Below are positions 41,880 through 51,758 of a DNA stretch of 64,000 bases, in pieces. This DNA comes from Candidatus Aenigmatarchaeota archaeon (GTDB lineage Archaea > Aenigmatarchaeota > Aenigmatarchaeia > CG10238-14 > SCSR01). Within the stretch, counting starts at the first letter, position 1. Each line of letters starts with the position of its first letter. The notes under the pieces are model-generated. The model saw nothing but the letters and a program-made list of their open reading frames with translations, was not told the origin of the DNA and searched no databases. A program made the translations under genes and the position numbers. The stretch covers positions 1 through 64,000 of the forward strand of contig JAUWZS010000002.1 in the NCBI GenBank assembly GCA_030615205.1, given 5' to 3'.

Positions 41880-43160
41880 ATGAAACTTGGTCTCAAGCGC
41901 GATGTCGGCCTGGTCACAGCAATACTATACGGGATTGGTATAATACTTGGCGCAGGCGTTTATGCGCTTGTTGGTGAGGCGGCCGCACTGGCTGGCAATA
42001 GCCTTTGGCTTTCCTTTGTATTCGCCGCGGCTGTGGCCGCTTTTACAGGCTTAAGCTACATGGAACTTATTTCTATGTTTCCACAATCTGCGGCAGAGTA
42101 CGTATATGTGAAAAACGCTTTCAAAAACAAGCTGCTTGCATTCAATGTGGGATGGATAGAGATTTTTGCAGATACGATTGCAGCATCGGCCGTGTCGCTT
42201 GGGTTCGCGGGATACTTCCACGCACTATTCGGTGTGCCTGTAGTGATTACTGCGCTTACATTGATTTTCATTATGTCGGTTGTAAACTTCTTGGGGATAA
42301 AAGAATCATCGAGACTAAATGTAATATTTTCGATAGTTGAAGTTGCCGGCCTTATTTTTGTTGTGCTGCTCGCGTTATATTTCGGTAGTTTCGGCTCTGT
42401 GAATTACCTTGAGATGCCATACGGTGTTGCAGGCACCCTCAGCGCTGCGGCACTGATATTCTTCGCCTACATAGGGTTCGAGGACCTTGCGAACATAAGC
42501 GAAGAGGTTAAGGACGCACGAAGGAATGTACCAAAGGCGCTCATAGCATCGGTTATTATAACAACTGTACTATACGTGTTGATTGGATTAGCTGTCGTCA
42601 GTTTGGTCAGCTGGCAAGATCTTGCAGCCTCGAAAGCCCCGCTTGCATTTGCCGTTTCTTCTGTACTTGGCGAGCAGGGTGGTTGGGTTATGTCTGTAAT
42701 CGCTCTTTTCGCCACTGCCAATACAGTGCTCATCTGTTTGATTGTCGGCTCGAGGATGATGTATGGGATGGGTAGAGACGGCGCGTTGCCGAGGCTCCTT
42801 TCAAGGGTTCATAGAAAGCGCAGAACGCCGTGGATAGCTGTTTTTACAACAATGATTATTGCAATATTTTTCGTACTCTTAGGGAACATAAATATAGTTG
42901 CAAGTGTAACCGATCTTGGTACATTCTACATCTTCATTTTCGTCAACGCATCTGCAATCGCTCTTAGGTACAGAATGCCCAAAGTAAAACGCATGTTCCG
43001 TACGCCATTGAACATCGGCCGATTCCCGCTCATACCGTTTTTCGGTCTGATATCTTCGCTGATTCTTGTGTCGTATCTGAGCATGGACGCTATTTTGATA
43101 GGTTCAGGACTTGCGTTGGCTGGTGTAGTTGTTTATCTGATAATTAGAAAGAAAGAATAA
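41880..43160 (+). CDS. APC-superfamily amino-acid/cation permease
   Basis: A 426-residue transporter with about 12 transmembrane helices. TM1 (GLVTAILYGIGIILGAGVYALVGE) contains the broken helix GxG motif, and TM6 reads FFAYIGFEDLANISEEVKDARRNVPKA, typical of APC amino-acid permeases. Substrate specificity cannot be told. The ATG is 4 bp after a TATATG and appears nearly leaderless. Confidence 0.88.
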   Translation: MKLGLKRDVGLVTAILYGIGIILGAGVYALVGEAAALAGNSLWLSFVFAAAVAAFTGLSYMELISMFPQSAAEYVYVKNAFKNKLLAFNVGWIEIFADTIAASAVSLGFAGYFHALFGVPVVITALTLIFIMSVVNFLGIKESSRLNVIFSIVEVAGLIFVVLLALYFGSFGSVNYLEMPYGVAGTLSAAALIFFAYIGFEDLANISEEVKDARRNVPKALIASVIITTVLYVLIGLAVVSLVSWQDLAASKAPLAFAVSSVLGEQGGWVMSVIALFATANTVLICLIVGSRMMYGMGRDGALPRLLSRVHRKRRTPWIAVFTTMIIAIFFVLLGNINIVASVTDLGTFYIFIFVNASAIALRYRMPKVKRMFRTPLNIGRFPLIPFFGLISSLILVSYLSMDAILIGSGLALAGVVVYLIIRKKE

Positions 43161-43162
43161 TT

Positions 43163-44251
43163 TTATCTAGTTACTTCACTTTTCTTTACAGCTTCGTACA
43201 GTTCTTTTGCTTTCTTATTTTTCTCGAAATGTTCACGTATAGGTTTTATTAATTTGTCTAATGCTTCAGCTGTCGCATTCTTCAAGTCTAATGGATGAAT
43301 TTTTTCTTCTCTATAGAGTTTCTCTAGTTCTTCGTAACTTCCTATTTCCAAATCTCCTCCATGCTCTGCAGATCTACTTATCTCAAGCGTCTTAAATTTC
43401 CTGAAAACCATGTACTTCGCATATTCTAAAACAGGATTATTGTCCACAACCTTCGCAGGACAAAAAGCATTATTCATTTTTCGTTTAATATCTTCTTTTG
43501 TGTCATGCACGAGTATACATGTCTCGGGCTGGCTTTTGCTCATCTTCGAGCTGATCTCAGTATCTATTTGCTTATTAGTATCAAATCCTTCAGGTTGTTT
43601 TATTCCTTGCAGTCCTATTAACATATGATGACTGACAATAACGGGTTTCCACCAACCTAACTTGGGCCCGACTTCTCTCGCAAGCATGTTAACTCTTCTC
43701 TGGTCCAATCCCAATTGGCAAATATCAGCCTTTAAGTGAAAAATATCAGCACATTGCATCATTGGATAGAATAATAAAGCTGTTTCTTTAAGTTCGGTTT
43801 CTTTCCTGCCCATGATCGAAAGACATCTTATAGTTCTATTGACTGTGGTCTTCTTTGCTATCAATATAACTTTTTTCCAATATTCTGGATCGGATATAGC
43901 ATCGCTTGTCCATAGAAACTCAACTTTTTTTGTAGGAACACCAGAAGCCTTCCAAACCTCTATGAAGTATTTACCAACGTCTTTTATCTTTTCTAAATCG
44001 CCGCCCATCTTGTTGTTTATCCAGCCGAACCAATCTGCAATCCACAGCTTGAAGTGGATTCCTGCTTTGATCAAGTCTTCTATGTTAATCGCTCTATAAA
44101 CGCCAAAAGCTATGTGTGCTAAACCAGACGGCTCGAATCCATCATAAGCAATAGGATGATCTTTAGTTTCTAACAATTCTTTTAGTTCTTGTTCTGTGAT
44201 TATTTCTTCGCCAACTTGCCTAATTAGGTCCATTTTTGTTTCTATATCCAT
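43163..44251 (-). CDS. tyrS: Tyrosyl-tRNA synthetase
   Basis: A 362-residue archaeal TyrRS. HIGH-type motif HIAFG and the KMSKSQPE loop; LGLDQRRVNMLAREV is the tyrosine-binding helix. No C-terminal S4 domain, as in archaea and eukaryotes. ATG 44251 was chosen over TTG 44260; overlapping GAGTGAT supports translation start there. Confidence 0.93.
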   Translation of the reverse strand: MDIETKMDLIRQVGEEIITEQELKELLETKDHPIAYDGFEPSGLAHIAFGVYRAINIEDLIKAGIHFKLWIADWFGWINNKMGGDLEKIKDVGKYFIEVWKASGVPTKKVEFLWTSDAISDPEYWKKVILIAKKTTVNRTIRCLSIMGRKETELKETALLFYPMMQCADIFHLKADICQLGLDQRRVNMLAREVGPKLGWWKPVIVSHHMLIGLQGIKQPEGFDTNKQIDTEISSKMSKSQPETCILVHDTKEDIKRKMNNAFCPAKVVDNNPVLEYAKYMVFRKFKTLEISRSAEHGGDLEIGSYEELEKLYREEKIHPLDLKNATAEALDKLIKPIREHFEKNKKAKELYEAVKKSEVTR

Positions 44252-44359
44252 ATCACTCAACTATATCAGTATTTTTCGCATCTACGCATTTTAAGATATC
44301 TTTTCATTTCATTATTCCCATGTGTAGGATTATTAAGTTTTTAAATCTGATTTAAAAAT

Positions 44360-45331
44360 ATGGTGGCAAAAGAACCAGAACCAGAAAGAGTTGAGCATGA
44401 AGATACTACACAACCCATAAAAGTTAGACAGTGTCCGGAATGCGGAAGTCCAAAATTAATGAGAGATTATGAAGTCGCAGAAATAGTTTGTATGGATTGT
44501 GGTTTTGTTGTTGAATCTAAGATTGCAGATCGAGGTCCGGAGTGGCGTGCGTTTGATCACGAACAACGTGCTAAGCGAACTCGTGTTGGTGCGCCTCTTA
44601 CGTATACTGTTCATGATAAAGGGCTCTCTACCATGATTGATACGCGCGATAAAGATATTTATGGAAAACGTCTGCCACCTGCACAGAAAGCACAAATCTA
44701 TCGGTTACGTAAATGGCAGCGTCGTATTCGAGTTGCCGATGCTACTGAAAGGAATCTTGCCTTTGCCTTAGCTGAAATAAGTAAAATAGGTAATAATCTA
44801 GCGTTACCAAAAAACATTCTTGAAACTGCTTCAGTGATTTATAGAAAGGCTGTTAAAGAACATATTGTTCGTGGACGGTCGATTCAAGGCGTTACTGCCG
44901 GTGCTATATATGTTGCTTGTAGGCAATGTAAGCTACCACGAACCCTCGAAGAAATTGCCAAAGCATCAGGCGTAGACAAGAAACAAGTAGGTCGCAACTA
45001 TCGATCACTCGTGAAAGAGCTCGATTATTTCATCCCACCACCAGAATCAAACCCATACATAACAAAGCTTTGCGATCAATTGGATACGCATGGGGAAGTT
45101 GAGGCGACAGCATATAAAATCGTTAAGGCTGCTAGGGAGACCAAGCCCAATCTCATTTCTGGTAGAGGACCTATGGGAGTAGCTGCAGCATCCTGCTATA
45201 TTGCATCTGTACTTACTGGCGGAAAAAAAACCCAGAGGGAACTTGCTGAGGCAGCCCAAGTAACTGAGGTTACGATAAGGAATAGATATAAAGATTTACT
45301 GAGATATTTAATGTTTACAATAAGTCTTTAG
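44360..45331 (+). CDS. tfb: Transcription initiation factor TFB
   Basis: A 323-residue TFIIB homologue. The N-terminal zinc ribbon reads CPECGSPKLMRDYEVAEIVCMDCG. The B-finger region (GPEWRAFDHEQRAKRTRVGAPLT) and two cyclin repeats (first from residue 120, with ITAGAIYVACRQCKLPRTLEEIAKASGV) recruit RNA polymerase to TATA-bound TBP. The terminal ribbon and linkers are normal. Confidence 0.95.
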   Translation: MVAKEPEPERVEHEDTTQPIKVRQCPECGSPKLMRDYEVAEIVCMDCGFVVESKIADRGPEWRAFDHEQRAKRTRVGAPLTYTVHDKGLSTMIDTRDKDIYGKRLPPAQKAQIYRLRKWQRRIRVADATERNLAFALAEISKIGNNLALPKNILETASVIYRKAVKEHIVRGRSIQGVTAGAIYVACRQCKLPRTLEEIAKASGVDKKQVGRNYRSLVKELDYFIPPPESNPYITKLCDQLDTHGEVEATAYKIVKAARETKPNLISGRGPMGVAAASCYIASVLTGGKKTQRELAEAAQVTEVTIRNRYKDLLRYLMFTISL

Positions 45332-45384
45332 AAAATCAAAAGCCGTCAGCCAAATTATATAAATCGGCTGAGCTAAAGGTTATT

Positions 45385-46704
45385 ATGGTCAGACTCGAGT
45401 TCTTAGGAGCGCTCTCAATCGTTGGTTCTAGTGGCGTACTGGTTGAAACAGGTAGCGAGCGCATAGTCTTTGACTATGGGACGAATATACAGGAGCTACC
45501 ACCAACATTTCCACATGTTGTCAAGGGAAAGATTGATGCAGTTTTTCTAAGTCATGCACATCTTGATCACAGTGGGGGCTTGGCTATTCTGATGAAAAAA
45601 AACCCATGTACGATTTATGCAGCTGCGCCTAGCAAGCAGATGGTCCAGATGCTATTGAAAGATTCATTGAAGATTGCGAAGCACGAGGGCATTCGATTGC
45701 CATTCACAACAAAAGATGCGCAAAGTGCTATCAACAATTTCAAGCATATCGAATATAGAAAACCTATAACAATCGGGAATACAAAAGCGATTACTTATGC
45801 TGCAGGCCATATACCAGGCAGCATGATGACATTTTTACGGATAGGCAACAACAAAACGCAGGCAAGTAGCAAAAGAAAAAAAAGAAAATACAACACCCTT
45901 CTTTATACAGGCGATTTCAATACAAAAGACACGCAATTGATAAACGGCTCTGATACAAGATTGCCTGAGCTTGACATACTTATAACAGAAAGCACATATG
46001 CGGACCGTGAGCATCCAGACAGAAAAAAACAGGAAAAAGAACTAATCAAAATAGTACAATCAACACTCGCGAACGACGGCATTGCAGTTGTATCCAACTT
46101 TGCGATCGGTCGTACACAGGAAGTCCTGCTTATTCTGGGCAAATATGGCATCGACTACCCACTTTATATAGATGGTATGGCAAAAAAGGCAACAACAATC
46201 ATTAACGGCCACCCCCAAGCCCTTCGAGACCCCACATCACTGGATAAAGCCCTTCGGAAAGTCCACTACATAACAAACGAACGGCAGCGCGCAAAAATAA
46301 TTAAAAACCCATGCGTTATACTGACAACCAGCGGTATGCTCAGCGGCGGCCCAGTAATTTACTATTTGCAAAAACTTTACGAAGATAGAAGAAGCAGCCT
46401 AACGCTCTCAGGCTTTCAAGTGCCAGGCACACCTGGTCATACGCTTATGGAAACCGGCAGGCTCCCATTAGAGGATTGTGAGCGCAAAATACATGAACTT
46501 AAGCTGAAGATGAGTGTGCGGCGGCTTGACTTTAGCTCGCATGTCGGCCGTAAAGAGATGTTCGCATTTATAGAAAGGCTGAACCCGAAAAAAATATTCT
46601 GCGTTCATGGCGACAATACACCAAAATTCGCTCGAGAGCTGCGCGATAAAGGGTTCGACGCAACAGCACCACTGCCAGAAAAAAGAGTTTTTGATTTGGC
46701 GTGA
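45385..46704 (+). CDS. beta-CASP metallo-beta-lactamase RNase (CPSF/RNase J-like)
   Basis: A 439-residue archaeal mRNA-decay or 3'-end nuclease without N-terminal KH domains (aCPSF2 type). Motif HAHLDHSG (HxHxDH), the TGDFNT motif, ITESTYADRE (motif A), LTTSGMLSGGP and SSHVGRKEM/VHGDNTPK (motif C region) are present. A basic insertion (SSKRKKRKY) sits before the TGD motif. TATATAAAT lies about 26 bp upstream of the ATG, suggesting a nearly leaderless message. Confidence 0.9.
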   Translation: MVRLEFLGALSIVGSSGVLVETGSERIVFDYGTNIQELPPTFPHVVKGKIDAVFLSHAHLDHSGGLAILMKKNPCTIYAAAPSKQMVQMLLKDSLKIAKHEGIRLPFTTKDAQSAINNFKHIEYRKPITIGNTKAITYAAGHIPGSMMTFLRIGNNKTQASSKRKKRKYNTLLYTGDFNTKDTQLINGSDTRLPELDILITESTYADREHPDRKKQEKELIKIVQSTLANDGIAVVSNFAIGRTQEVLLILGKYGIDYPLYIDGMAKKATTIINGHPQALRDPTSLDKALRKVHYITNERQRAKIIKNPCVILTTSGMLSGGPVIYYLQKLYEDRRSSLTLSGFQVPGTPGHTLMETGRLPLEDCERKIHELKLKMSVRRLDFSSHVGRKEMFAFIERLNPKKIFCVHGDNTPKFARELRDKGFDATAPLPEKRVFDLA

Positions 46705-46789
46705 AATAGATTTTAGATTTGTTACTGCATCTGTTACCACTATAGAGTAACATTTATATACTCCTTATTTCCATAGTAACCATTAGAAA

Positions 46790-47125
46790 GTGACAACACG
46801 ACGAGTGAAAACACAAAACCAAACAATACAACAAAGTGATTCAAAAATGCCAATAGAAACACAAATGGCAACATGCGCAGAGCAATACGGCAAATGGAAA
46901 AAGATGGCACTTGATGCGCGGACATTGCCAGAGGTAAAGCAGTGCTTGAATAAGGCCTTGTTCTGGCTCGAACTGCAAACTGCATTTGTTGCTTTGTGGA
47001 GTGTTGAGCAGATTCGTGGAAAAGATCCTGCTGTAAAGCGTCAGTTGATTTCTGCAAAGGCAAATCTTTCAAAGCGCCTTGCAGATTATGCACAGAAAAC
47101 ACTTGATGAAATAAATTGGAAATGA
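46790..47125 (+). CDS. Hypothetical helical protein
   Basis: A 111-residue protein starting at GTG 46790. An N-terminal basic, Gln-rich segment (TTRRVKTQNQTIQQS) precedes a predicted four-helix core (MATCAEQYGKWKKMALDARTL..., ALFWLELQTAFVALWSVEQI...). I do not recognise it. A TATATA box lies about 35 bp upstream of the start. Confidence 0.45.
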   Translation: MTTRRVKTQNQTIQQSDSKMPIETQMATCAEQYGKWKKMALDARTLPEVKQCLNKALFWLELQTAFVALWSVEQIRGKDPAVKRQLISAKANLSKRLADYAQKTLDEINWK

Positions 47126-47201
47126 TTTTTTTCACTATTTTTTAACTTTTTTCCTTTTTAGAACAAAAAGTTATCTCCTTCTACGCGAAATAGATATATA
47201 G

Positions 47202-48482
47202 ATGGCATTAAAAAGGAAGAAAAAAACAAAGCGAACAGCAAAAAAGCGCACAAAACGTAGCCTTGGCCATAAAAAACAAAAGAAAGAAAAGAAACAAAGG
47301 AAAATCGTTTTTATTGTTGTAGACGGCTTAGCTGATATGCCACAGAATGGTAAAACTCCGCTGTCTATAGCGAAAACACCAAATCTCGATTGGTTTGCTG
47401 CGAATGGCGCTTGCGGCGAGTTGGGTCTTATACCAAGATCGATTGCTAAAAAGCTCTACAAGCATGTTGTCTGGAGTCATGTAGCTAATGTTAGTCTGTT
47501 AAGCTTTAATCCTGCTAGATATTATTTGCGCAGAGGGCCGCTTGAGGCCGTGGGCGTTGGGATTCCGTATAGAGAAGGACATCTAGCGATAAGGTGCAAT
47601 TTTGCTACTGTGGACAGAGAACTGAGGCTAATCGACCGTCGTGCTGGTCGTGCGGCCTACGGTTTGGACGAGATTGCTAGACACATAAATACACATTTGA
47701 AAATCGGTCCAAGATTTGTGCTTATTCGTACGTATGGCCATCGGGCAGTTCTTGTAATCAAGGAGCGGCTCAGCGATCAAATAACTAGCAATGACCCTTA
47801 CAAAACCGGTGTAAAGCCGCATCGCGTAGAAGCTTTGAACCCTAAAGCGCAAAGAGCAGCTGAACTTGTGCAGAGCTTCGTGGATAAATCACACAGACTC
47901 ATTGTTTATCATACAAAAAATGCTGAGCGTATCGATAAAGGGCTGCCACCTGCTAACTACTTGCTTGTGCGTGAAGCGGGTAACAAAGTTGTAGCTCTAC
48001 CTAATTTTAACAAGAAGTGGCACACGCATGCTGTATGTATAGCAGAGAATGGTGTTATGAAAGCAACATGTATGCTAGCCGGCTTCAATTCGATTGCAGT
48101 GCCTGAGTTGGGCCCAGAAGAGACGCTTGATTTTATTTTCGACAATATTGACACAGCTTTGACCGAGTATGATTTTGTATATGCTCATTTCAAGGGCGCA
48201 GACGAGCCAGCGCATGATGGGGATTTCGATCGCAAACGCCTCGCAATAGAGGAAATCGATTGCCGGCTCGGGTCATTCAGAAATTTCGACGGCATTTTAG
48301 TACTAACATGCGACCACATCACTTCATGCAAGCACAAATCGCACATGCAAGGGTCAGTTCCAGTGCTCGTACATGGAAAAAAGAAAGACGCAGTCAAAAA
48401 GTTCGATGAACGTTCTGTGAAAAAAGGCTCGTTGAAAAAGATGAGCGGCAGAGAACTGATGAAATATATATTTGGAAAATAA
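47202..48482 (+). CDS. Archaeal 2,3-bisphosphoglycerate-independent phosphoglycerate mutase
   Basis: A 426-residue alkaline-phosphatase-superfamily aPGAM. Motifs: FIVVDGLADMP, then the Ser motif region WSHVANVSLLSFNP, AHFKGADEPAHDGD and TCDHITSCKHKSHMQGSVPV for metals. An Arg/Lys-rich N-terminal tail (residues 1-33) is unusual. The motif usually reads SD, not SH, after the nucleophile region. It lies 62 bp upstream of the HAD-type phosphatase and enolase, forming a lower-glycolysis module. Confidence 0.88.
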   Translation: MALKRKKKTKRTAKKRTKRSLGHKKQKKEKKQRKIVFIVVDGLADMPQNGKTPLSIAKTPNLDWFAANGACGELGLIPRSIAKKLYKHVVWSHVANVSLLSFNPARYYLRRGPLEAVGVGIPYREGHLAIRCNFATVDRELRLIDRRAGRAAYGLDEIARHINTHLKIGPRFVLIRTYGHRAVLVIKERLSDQITSNDPYKTGVKPHRVEALNPKAQRAAELVQSFVDKSHRLIVYHTKNAERIDKGLPPANYLLVREAGNKVVALPNFNKKWHTHAVCIAENGVMKATCMLAGFNSIAVPELGPEETLDFIFDNIDTALTEYDFVYAHFKGADEPAHDGDFDRKRLAIEEIDCRLGSFRNFDGILVLTCDHITSCKHKSHMQGSVPVLVHGKKKDAVKKFDERSVKKGSLKKMSGRELMKYIFGK

Positions 48483-48544
48483 AGAGTTCTAATTTTTTTA
48501 CTTCTATGGTAAATATTTCTTCGACAAAAAACAAATTCTAAACA

Positions 48545-49186
48545 ATGAAGATCAAATTGGTTTGTTTCGACTTAGACGGAACTCTTATAGATGATTATAC
48601 ATTCAGTAGAATTTTTACAGAACTTAAAAGACTAGATGAAGTAAAAATACCAATCGGCAAATGGGTTAGACTCGAGTACCCGCTCAGGGATTTTTTGATG
48701 GATGTTGCGCGATTATTTAAGGGTGTTGAATATAGAGCTGTTGAGAAAGCTGTTAAGAAACTTAAATTGATGAAAGGAGCAAAGGAGTTGATGTCATTCC
48801 TAAAGTCGAACTATGTTAAAACAGCGATAATTACCGGTTGTCCTGAAATATCACCTAAGACTGTGGCAAAAAAACTCGGCATAGATTTTTATGCAACAAA
48901 TGATTGGGAAGTTAAGAACGGCGTTTTCACAGGCAATGTAAATTTTAGGATGTTGGACAATGAAGACAAAGTCAAAATTATGCAGATGTTTGCGAATAAA
49001 GTTGGGTGTGAACTGAGTGAAGTTGCTGCTATCGGCGATTCTATGGCAGACGCACCAATGATAGATAAGGCTGGTATAGGCATAGCGTTTAATGTCGAAC
49101 ATGAAGAATTGACTAAAATATCAGACTATACAATCAAGGAAAAGGATTTGTCAAAAGTTATCGAAATATTAAAAGAAAACATATGA
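48545..49186 (+). CDS. HAD-superfamily hydrolase, phosphoserine-phosphatase-like
   Basis: A 213-residue protein: CFDLDGTLIDDYTF (motif I), the helical cap, TGCPE (motif II), and AAIGDSMADAPMIDKAGIGIAF (motif III/IV), with FDATNDW-like spacing as in SerB-type HADs. It starts 62 bp after the phosphoglycerate mutase, and its stop is 20 bp before enolase. Likely acts on a phosphorylated small molecule such as phosphoserine (inference). Confidence 0.82.
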   Translation: MKIKLVCFDLDGTLIDDYTFSRIFTELKRLDEVKIPIGKWVRLEYPLRDFLMDVARLFKGVEYRAVEKAVKKLKLMKGAKELMSFLKSNYVKTAIITGCPEISPKTVAKKLGIDFYATNDWEVKNGVFTGNVNFRMLDNEDKVKIMQMFANKVGCELSEVAAIGDSMADAPMIDKAGIGIAFNVEHEELTKISDYTIKEKDLSKVIEILKENI

Positions 49187-49205
49187 GCAGTATCTGGTGA
49201 AATAG

Positions 49206-50441
49206 TTGTTAATTCGCGAATTGAAAATCAGAAAAATATTTGCAACAACTTCTATACCGACAATAGAGATTAAGCTTTGTACGAACAAGGGCATAGTCAG
49301 AAGTTCAGTGCCGGTTGGGACAAGTACTGGCAGGCATGAGGCCACCGCACTACCGGCAACCGATGCAATAAAAAAATTCGCCTTGATCAGCCGTTACTTC
49401 CGAGCCGAGAGCTTTGACACGCAAGAAGACGTGGATTTTACGCTGCATGCAATAGACAAAAGCTCGAACTTTAAAGAGATAGGAGGCAACCTTGCTCTTG
49501 GTATTTCATCAGCGTTTTTTAAAGCCTTTACAATCGAGGCACATATGAATCTTTTTGAATATGTATACGATCAATGCAAACCGAAATGGCATCGCGAGCC
49601 AAAGGAGCAGCATAAGCTGAGTATGCCAATGCCGATTTGCAATATGGTCGGTGGTTGGCACGGCCAGTCAGACATACAAGAATTCCTCTTGTTGCCTGTG
49701 CAGCAAAAAAGCTTTGCAAATTCTGCGGCGTTGCTCTCAGAAGTTTATCATAAAATAAAAAAAGAATTGAAAAAAGAAGATAAATCATTCGCCTATGGTA
49801 AAGATATTGAATCAGCCTGGATAACTGCGCTAAACTATGAGCGTGTGCTGGCGATTTTGACAAAAGTAGCAAATGAAAACCTCTTGAAGCTAGGAATTGA
49901 CGTGGCAGCATCAGGCCTCTGGGATGGCCAGAGGTATATTTACAAACATGACAAACTCATGCGAATCGAGCAGCTTAATTTTATTACAGAACTCGCGAAG
50001 CGCTTTCCAATAGTTTACATCGAGGATCCGTTTGAGGAGGATGATTTTATCACTCATGCAGTACTGACTCACCGACTTTCGGGCGACCGTGAAGGCAGCG
50101 GAGACAGCGGTGTTATGGTATGCGGCGATGATTTATATGCAACGAATTTGTATCGTCTGCATAAAGGCATAGAGCAGAAATCTACAAACGCTGTAATTAT
50201 AAAACCAAACCAAGTAGGAACAATAACTGATACTATCAAATTTACACAAGAAGCAAAGAAGAATGGACTGAAAACTGTTATGTCTCACCGCTCGGGCGAA
50301 ACAAGTGATACACTGATATGCCATCTGGCTGTTGGGCTCGGTTGCGACTATATAAAACTCGGCATCGCGGGCGAGCGAATAACAAAAATAAACGAAATGA
50401 TACGAATAGAAGAAAAAATTCTGGAAATGAAAGACATTTAA
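49206..50441 (+). CDS. eno: Enolase (divergent)
   Basis: A 411-residue enolase that makes PEP from 2-phosphoglycerate. Conserved are IEDPF near residue 278, VIIKPNQVGT (catalytic Lys), SHRSGETSD, IKLGIAGERITKINEMIRIEE. The N-terminal loop reads VPVGTSTGRHEA instead of VPSGASTG, and the usual GDEGGFAP motif is replaced by YGKDIESAWI. So substrate-loop residues are diverged and an enolase-like role remains possible. Start TTG 49206. Confidence 0.85.
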   Translation: MLIRELKIRKIFATTSIPTIEIKLCTNKGIVRSSVPVGTSTGRHEATALPATDAIKKFALISRYFRAESFDTQEDVDFTLHAIDKSSNFKEIGGNLALGISSAFFKAFTIEAHMNLFEYVYDQCKPKWHREPKEQHKLSMPMPICNMVGGWHGQSDIQEFLLLPVQQKSFANSAALLSEVYHKIKKELKKEDKSFAYGKDIESAWITALNYERVLAILTKVANENLLKLGIDVAASGLWDGQRYIYKHDKLMRIEQLNFITELAKRFPIVYIEDPFEEDDFITHAVLTHRLSGDREGSGDSGVMVCGDDLYATNLYRLHKGIEQKSTNAVIIKPNQVGTITDTIKFTQEAKKNGLKTVMSHRSGETSDTLICHLAVGLGCDYIKLGIAGERITKINEMIRIEEKILEMKDI

Positions 50442-50464
50442 ACCTTGTTTCTTAATTGAAAAAT

Positions 50465-50611
50465 ATGGATGTTTTGTTTCTTTTCTTAGGACTAATAGAC
50501 TTAATTGCAGGCGGGATATTATTCTTTGAACCAGCTTTGCCAGTGAAAGTAATAGCTGTGATTCTACTTACAAAAGGATTTGTAACGGTTTTCAAAAGTA
50601 TAGAACATTAA
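50465..50611 (+). CDS. Small two-helix membrane protein
   Basis: A 48-residue hydrophobic protein (MDVLFLFLGLIDLIAGGILF... then VKVIAVILLTKGFVTVFKS), 23 bp after enolase. The pattern recurs in archaeal genomes as small hypothetical membrane proteins. It is too short for routine ORF calls. It overlaps the eS27 stop convergently by 4 bp. Confidence 0.6.
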   Translation: MDVLFLFLGLIDLIAGGILFFEPALPVKVIAVILLTKGFVTVFKSIEH

Positions 50612-50796
50612 TCAAGAACTCGCAATACTTTTCCTATTATGTATGCATGGCCCCCTGATGGGATAACTATTTCTTCGCCACAATTTTCGCATTTTATCAG
50701 CGTAGAAGCTTTGTCGAAAACTATAATTCTTTCTTTACATTTCACACATTCGATTTCTAAAAATTTGCTTCTTGGCGTAAGTACTTTTGCTTTCAT
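50608..50796 (-). CDS. rps27e: Ribosomal protein eS27
   Basis: A 62-residue protein from ATG 50796, with GGTGA 4 nt upstream (an in-frame GTG at 50805 is earlier). The CxxC...CxxC zinc site reads ECVKCKERIIVFDKASTLIKCENCGEEIVIPSGGHA. Adjacent to eL42, as usual in archaea. Confidence 0.93.
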   Translation of the reverse strand: MKAKVLTPRSKFLEIECVKCKERIIVFDKASTLIKCENCGEEIVIPSGGHAYIIGKVLRVLD

Positions 50797-50805
50797 CTTT
50801 TTCAC

Positions 50806-51084
50806 CTATTTCAATTCGAACTTCTTTACACGAAAACCCGAGCCTTTTGTATGTTTTTTATTGCATACACTGCATTTGAACCGCAGATCGATTTTTCTGG
50901 TTGGTTTCTCTCTGCCGCGTGGATTTTCCTTTGGGAATGAATGGTATCCTTTCATCTTACGCAAGAAACGTCGCTGACCTTGTGCCATTTTTCTTCTAGT
51001 TTTTTTCTTCGCCTGTTCGACAGTATGGATTGTATGTTTATGGCAATATGGACAAAAAATTTTCACGCGCTTGGGGTATTTCAT
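50806..51084 (-). CDS. rpl44e: Ribosomal protein eL42
   Basis: A 92-residue protein of the L44e/eL42 type: [19 protein letters not shown] and the C-terminal [24 protein letters not shown] give the zinc knuckle. AGTGAT precedes the ATG. Stop 9 bp from the eS27 start. Confidence 0.94.
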   Translation of the reverse strand: MKYPKRVKIFCPYCHKHTIHTVEQAKKKTRRKMAQGQRRFLRKMKGYHSFPKENPRGREKPTRKIDLRFKCSVCNKKHTKGSGFRVKKFELK

Positions 51085-51113
51085 TTAATCACTTACACTT
51101 ATTTTTATAAAAT

Positions 51114-51695
51114 TTATTTCTCGATTTTAAATTCTTTGGCCACGCCTTGTTTAATCATCACGTTCATGTTCTCTTCTGGTAGCTTGGTTATATCTCCTTT
51201 TTTGAACGGTCCATACGTCTTCATGTCACTGCCTATAAACTCTTGTATATCTTCATTGAATATAACAAGTGTTGCCAGCTCTTTTTGAGCGCCTTCTTTT
51301 TCCAAAATTTTGTTTAGTATATTCGTTCGACGTGCTTTCAATGTATCTACGATCTTGTCAAAAAAATCCTTTTCTTCGTCTATCAAATTCTCAGGTGGTA
51401 TACCTGTACGTGCAGCAATAATTGACAGATTGAATACCTTCCGCTCACGCCTGTTGAATACGTCCTCCACAAGCCTTTCCACGTTTTTCGCTTCAAGAAC
51501 AACTCTCCTATTGCTTGCACCTCTCTTTCTTTTCAAGTAGGCCTTTACATTATTGTAAAATCCTTCAGGCAACTTTGTGAGCTTTGGTGTCCGTTGTTCT
51601 CCGCGCTGTATTCTACGTATTAATTCGAATGTTATTGTTTCCGGTTGAGATTGAGATTTTTGAGTTTCTTTTGATTCTTTCGAGTCTTTAGGCAT
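51114..51695 (-). CDS. gins51: GINS complex subunit (Gins51/Sld5-like)
   Basis: A 193-residue protein. The helical A-domain (VEDVFNRRERKVFNLSIIAARTGIPPENLIDEEKDFFDKI...) is followed by the B-domain (IGSDMKTYGPFKKGDITKLPEENMNVMIKQGVAKEFKI), the archaeal Gins51 pattern. GINS activates the MCM helicase. GGTGA precedes ATG 51695. It lies with eS27-eL42 upstream and primase downstream: a replication-translation neighbourhood. Confidence 0.88.
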   Translation of the reverse strand: MPKDSKESKETQKSQSQPETITFELIRRIQRGEQRTPKLTKLPEGFYNNVKAYLKRKRGASNRRVVLEAKNVERLVEDVFNRRERKVFNLSIIAARTGIPPENLIDEEKDFFDKIVDTLKARRTNILNKILEKEGAQKELATLVIFNEDIQEFIGSDMKTYGPFKKGDITKLPEENMNVMIKQGVAKEFKIEK

Positions 51696-51758
51696 TTATT
51701 CACCAGTTAATAATACAATCAAGAAGATTAAAAAGCTTTTTTAAACTTTTTTAGACTT

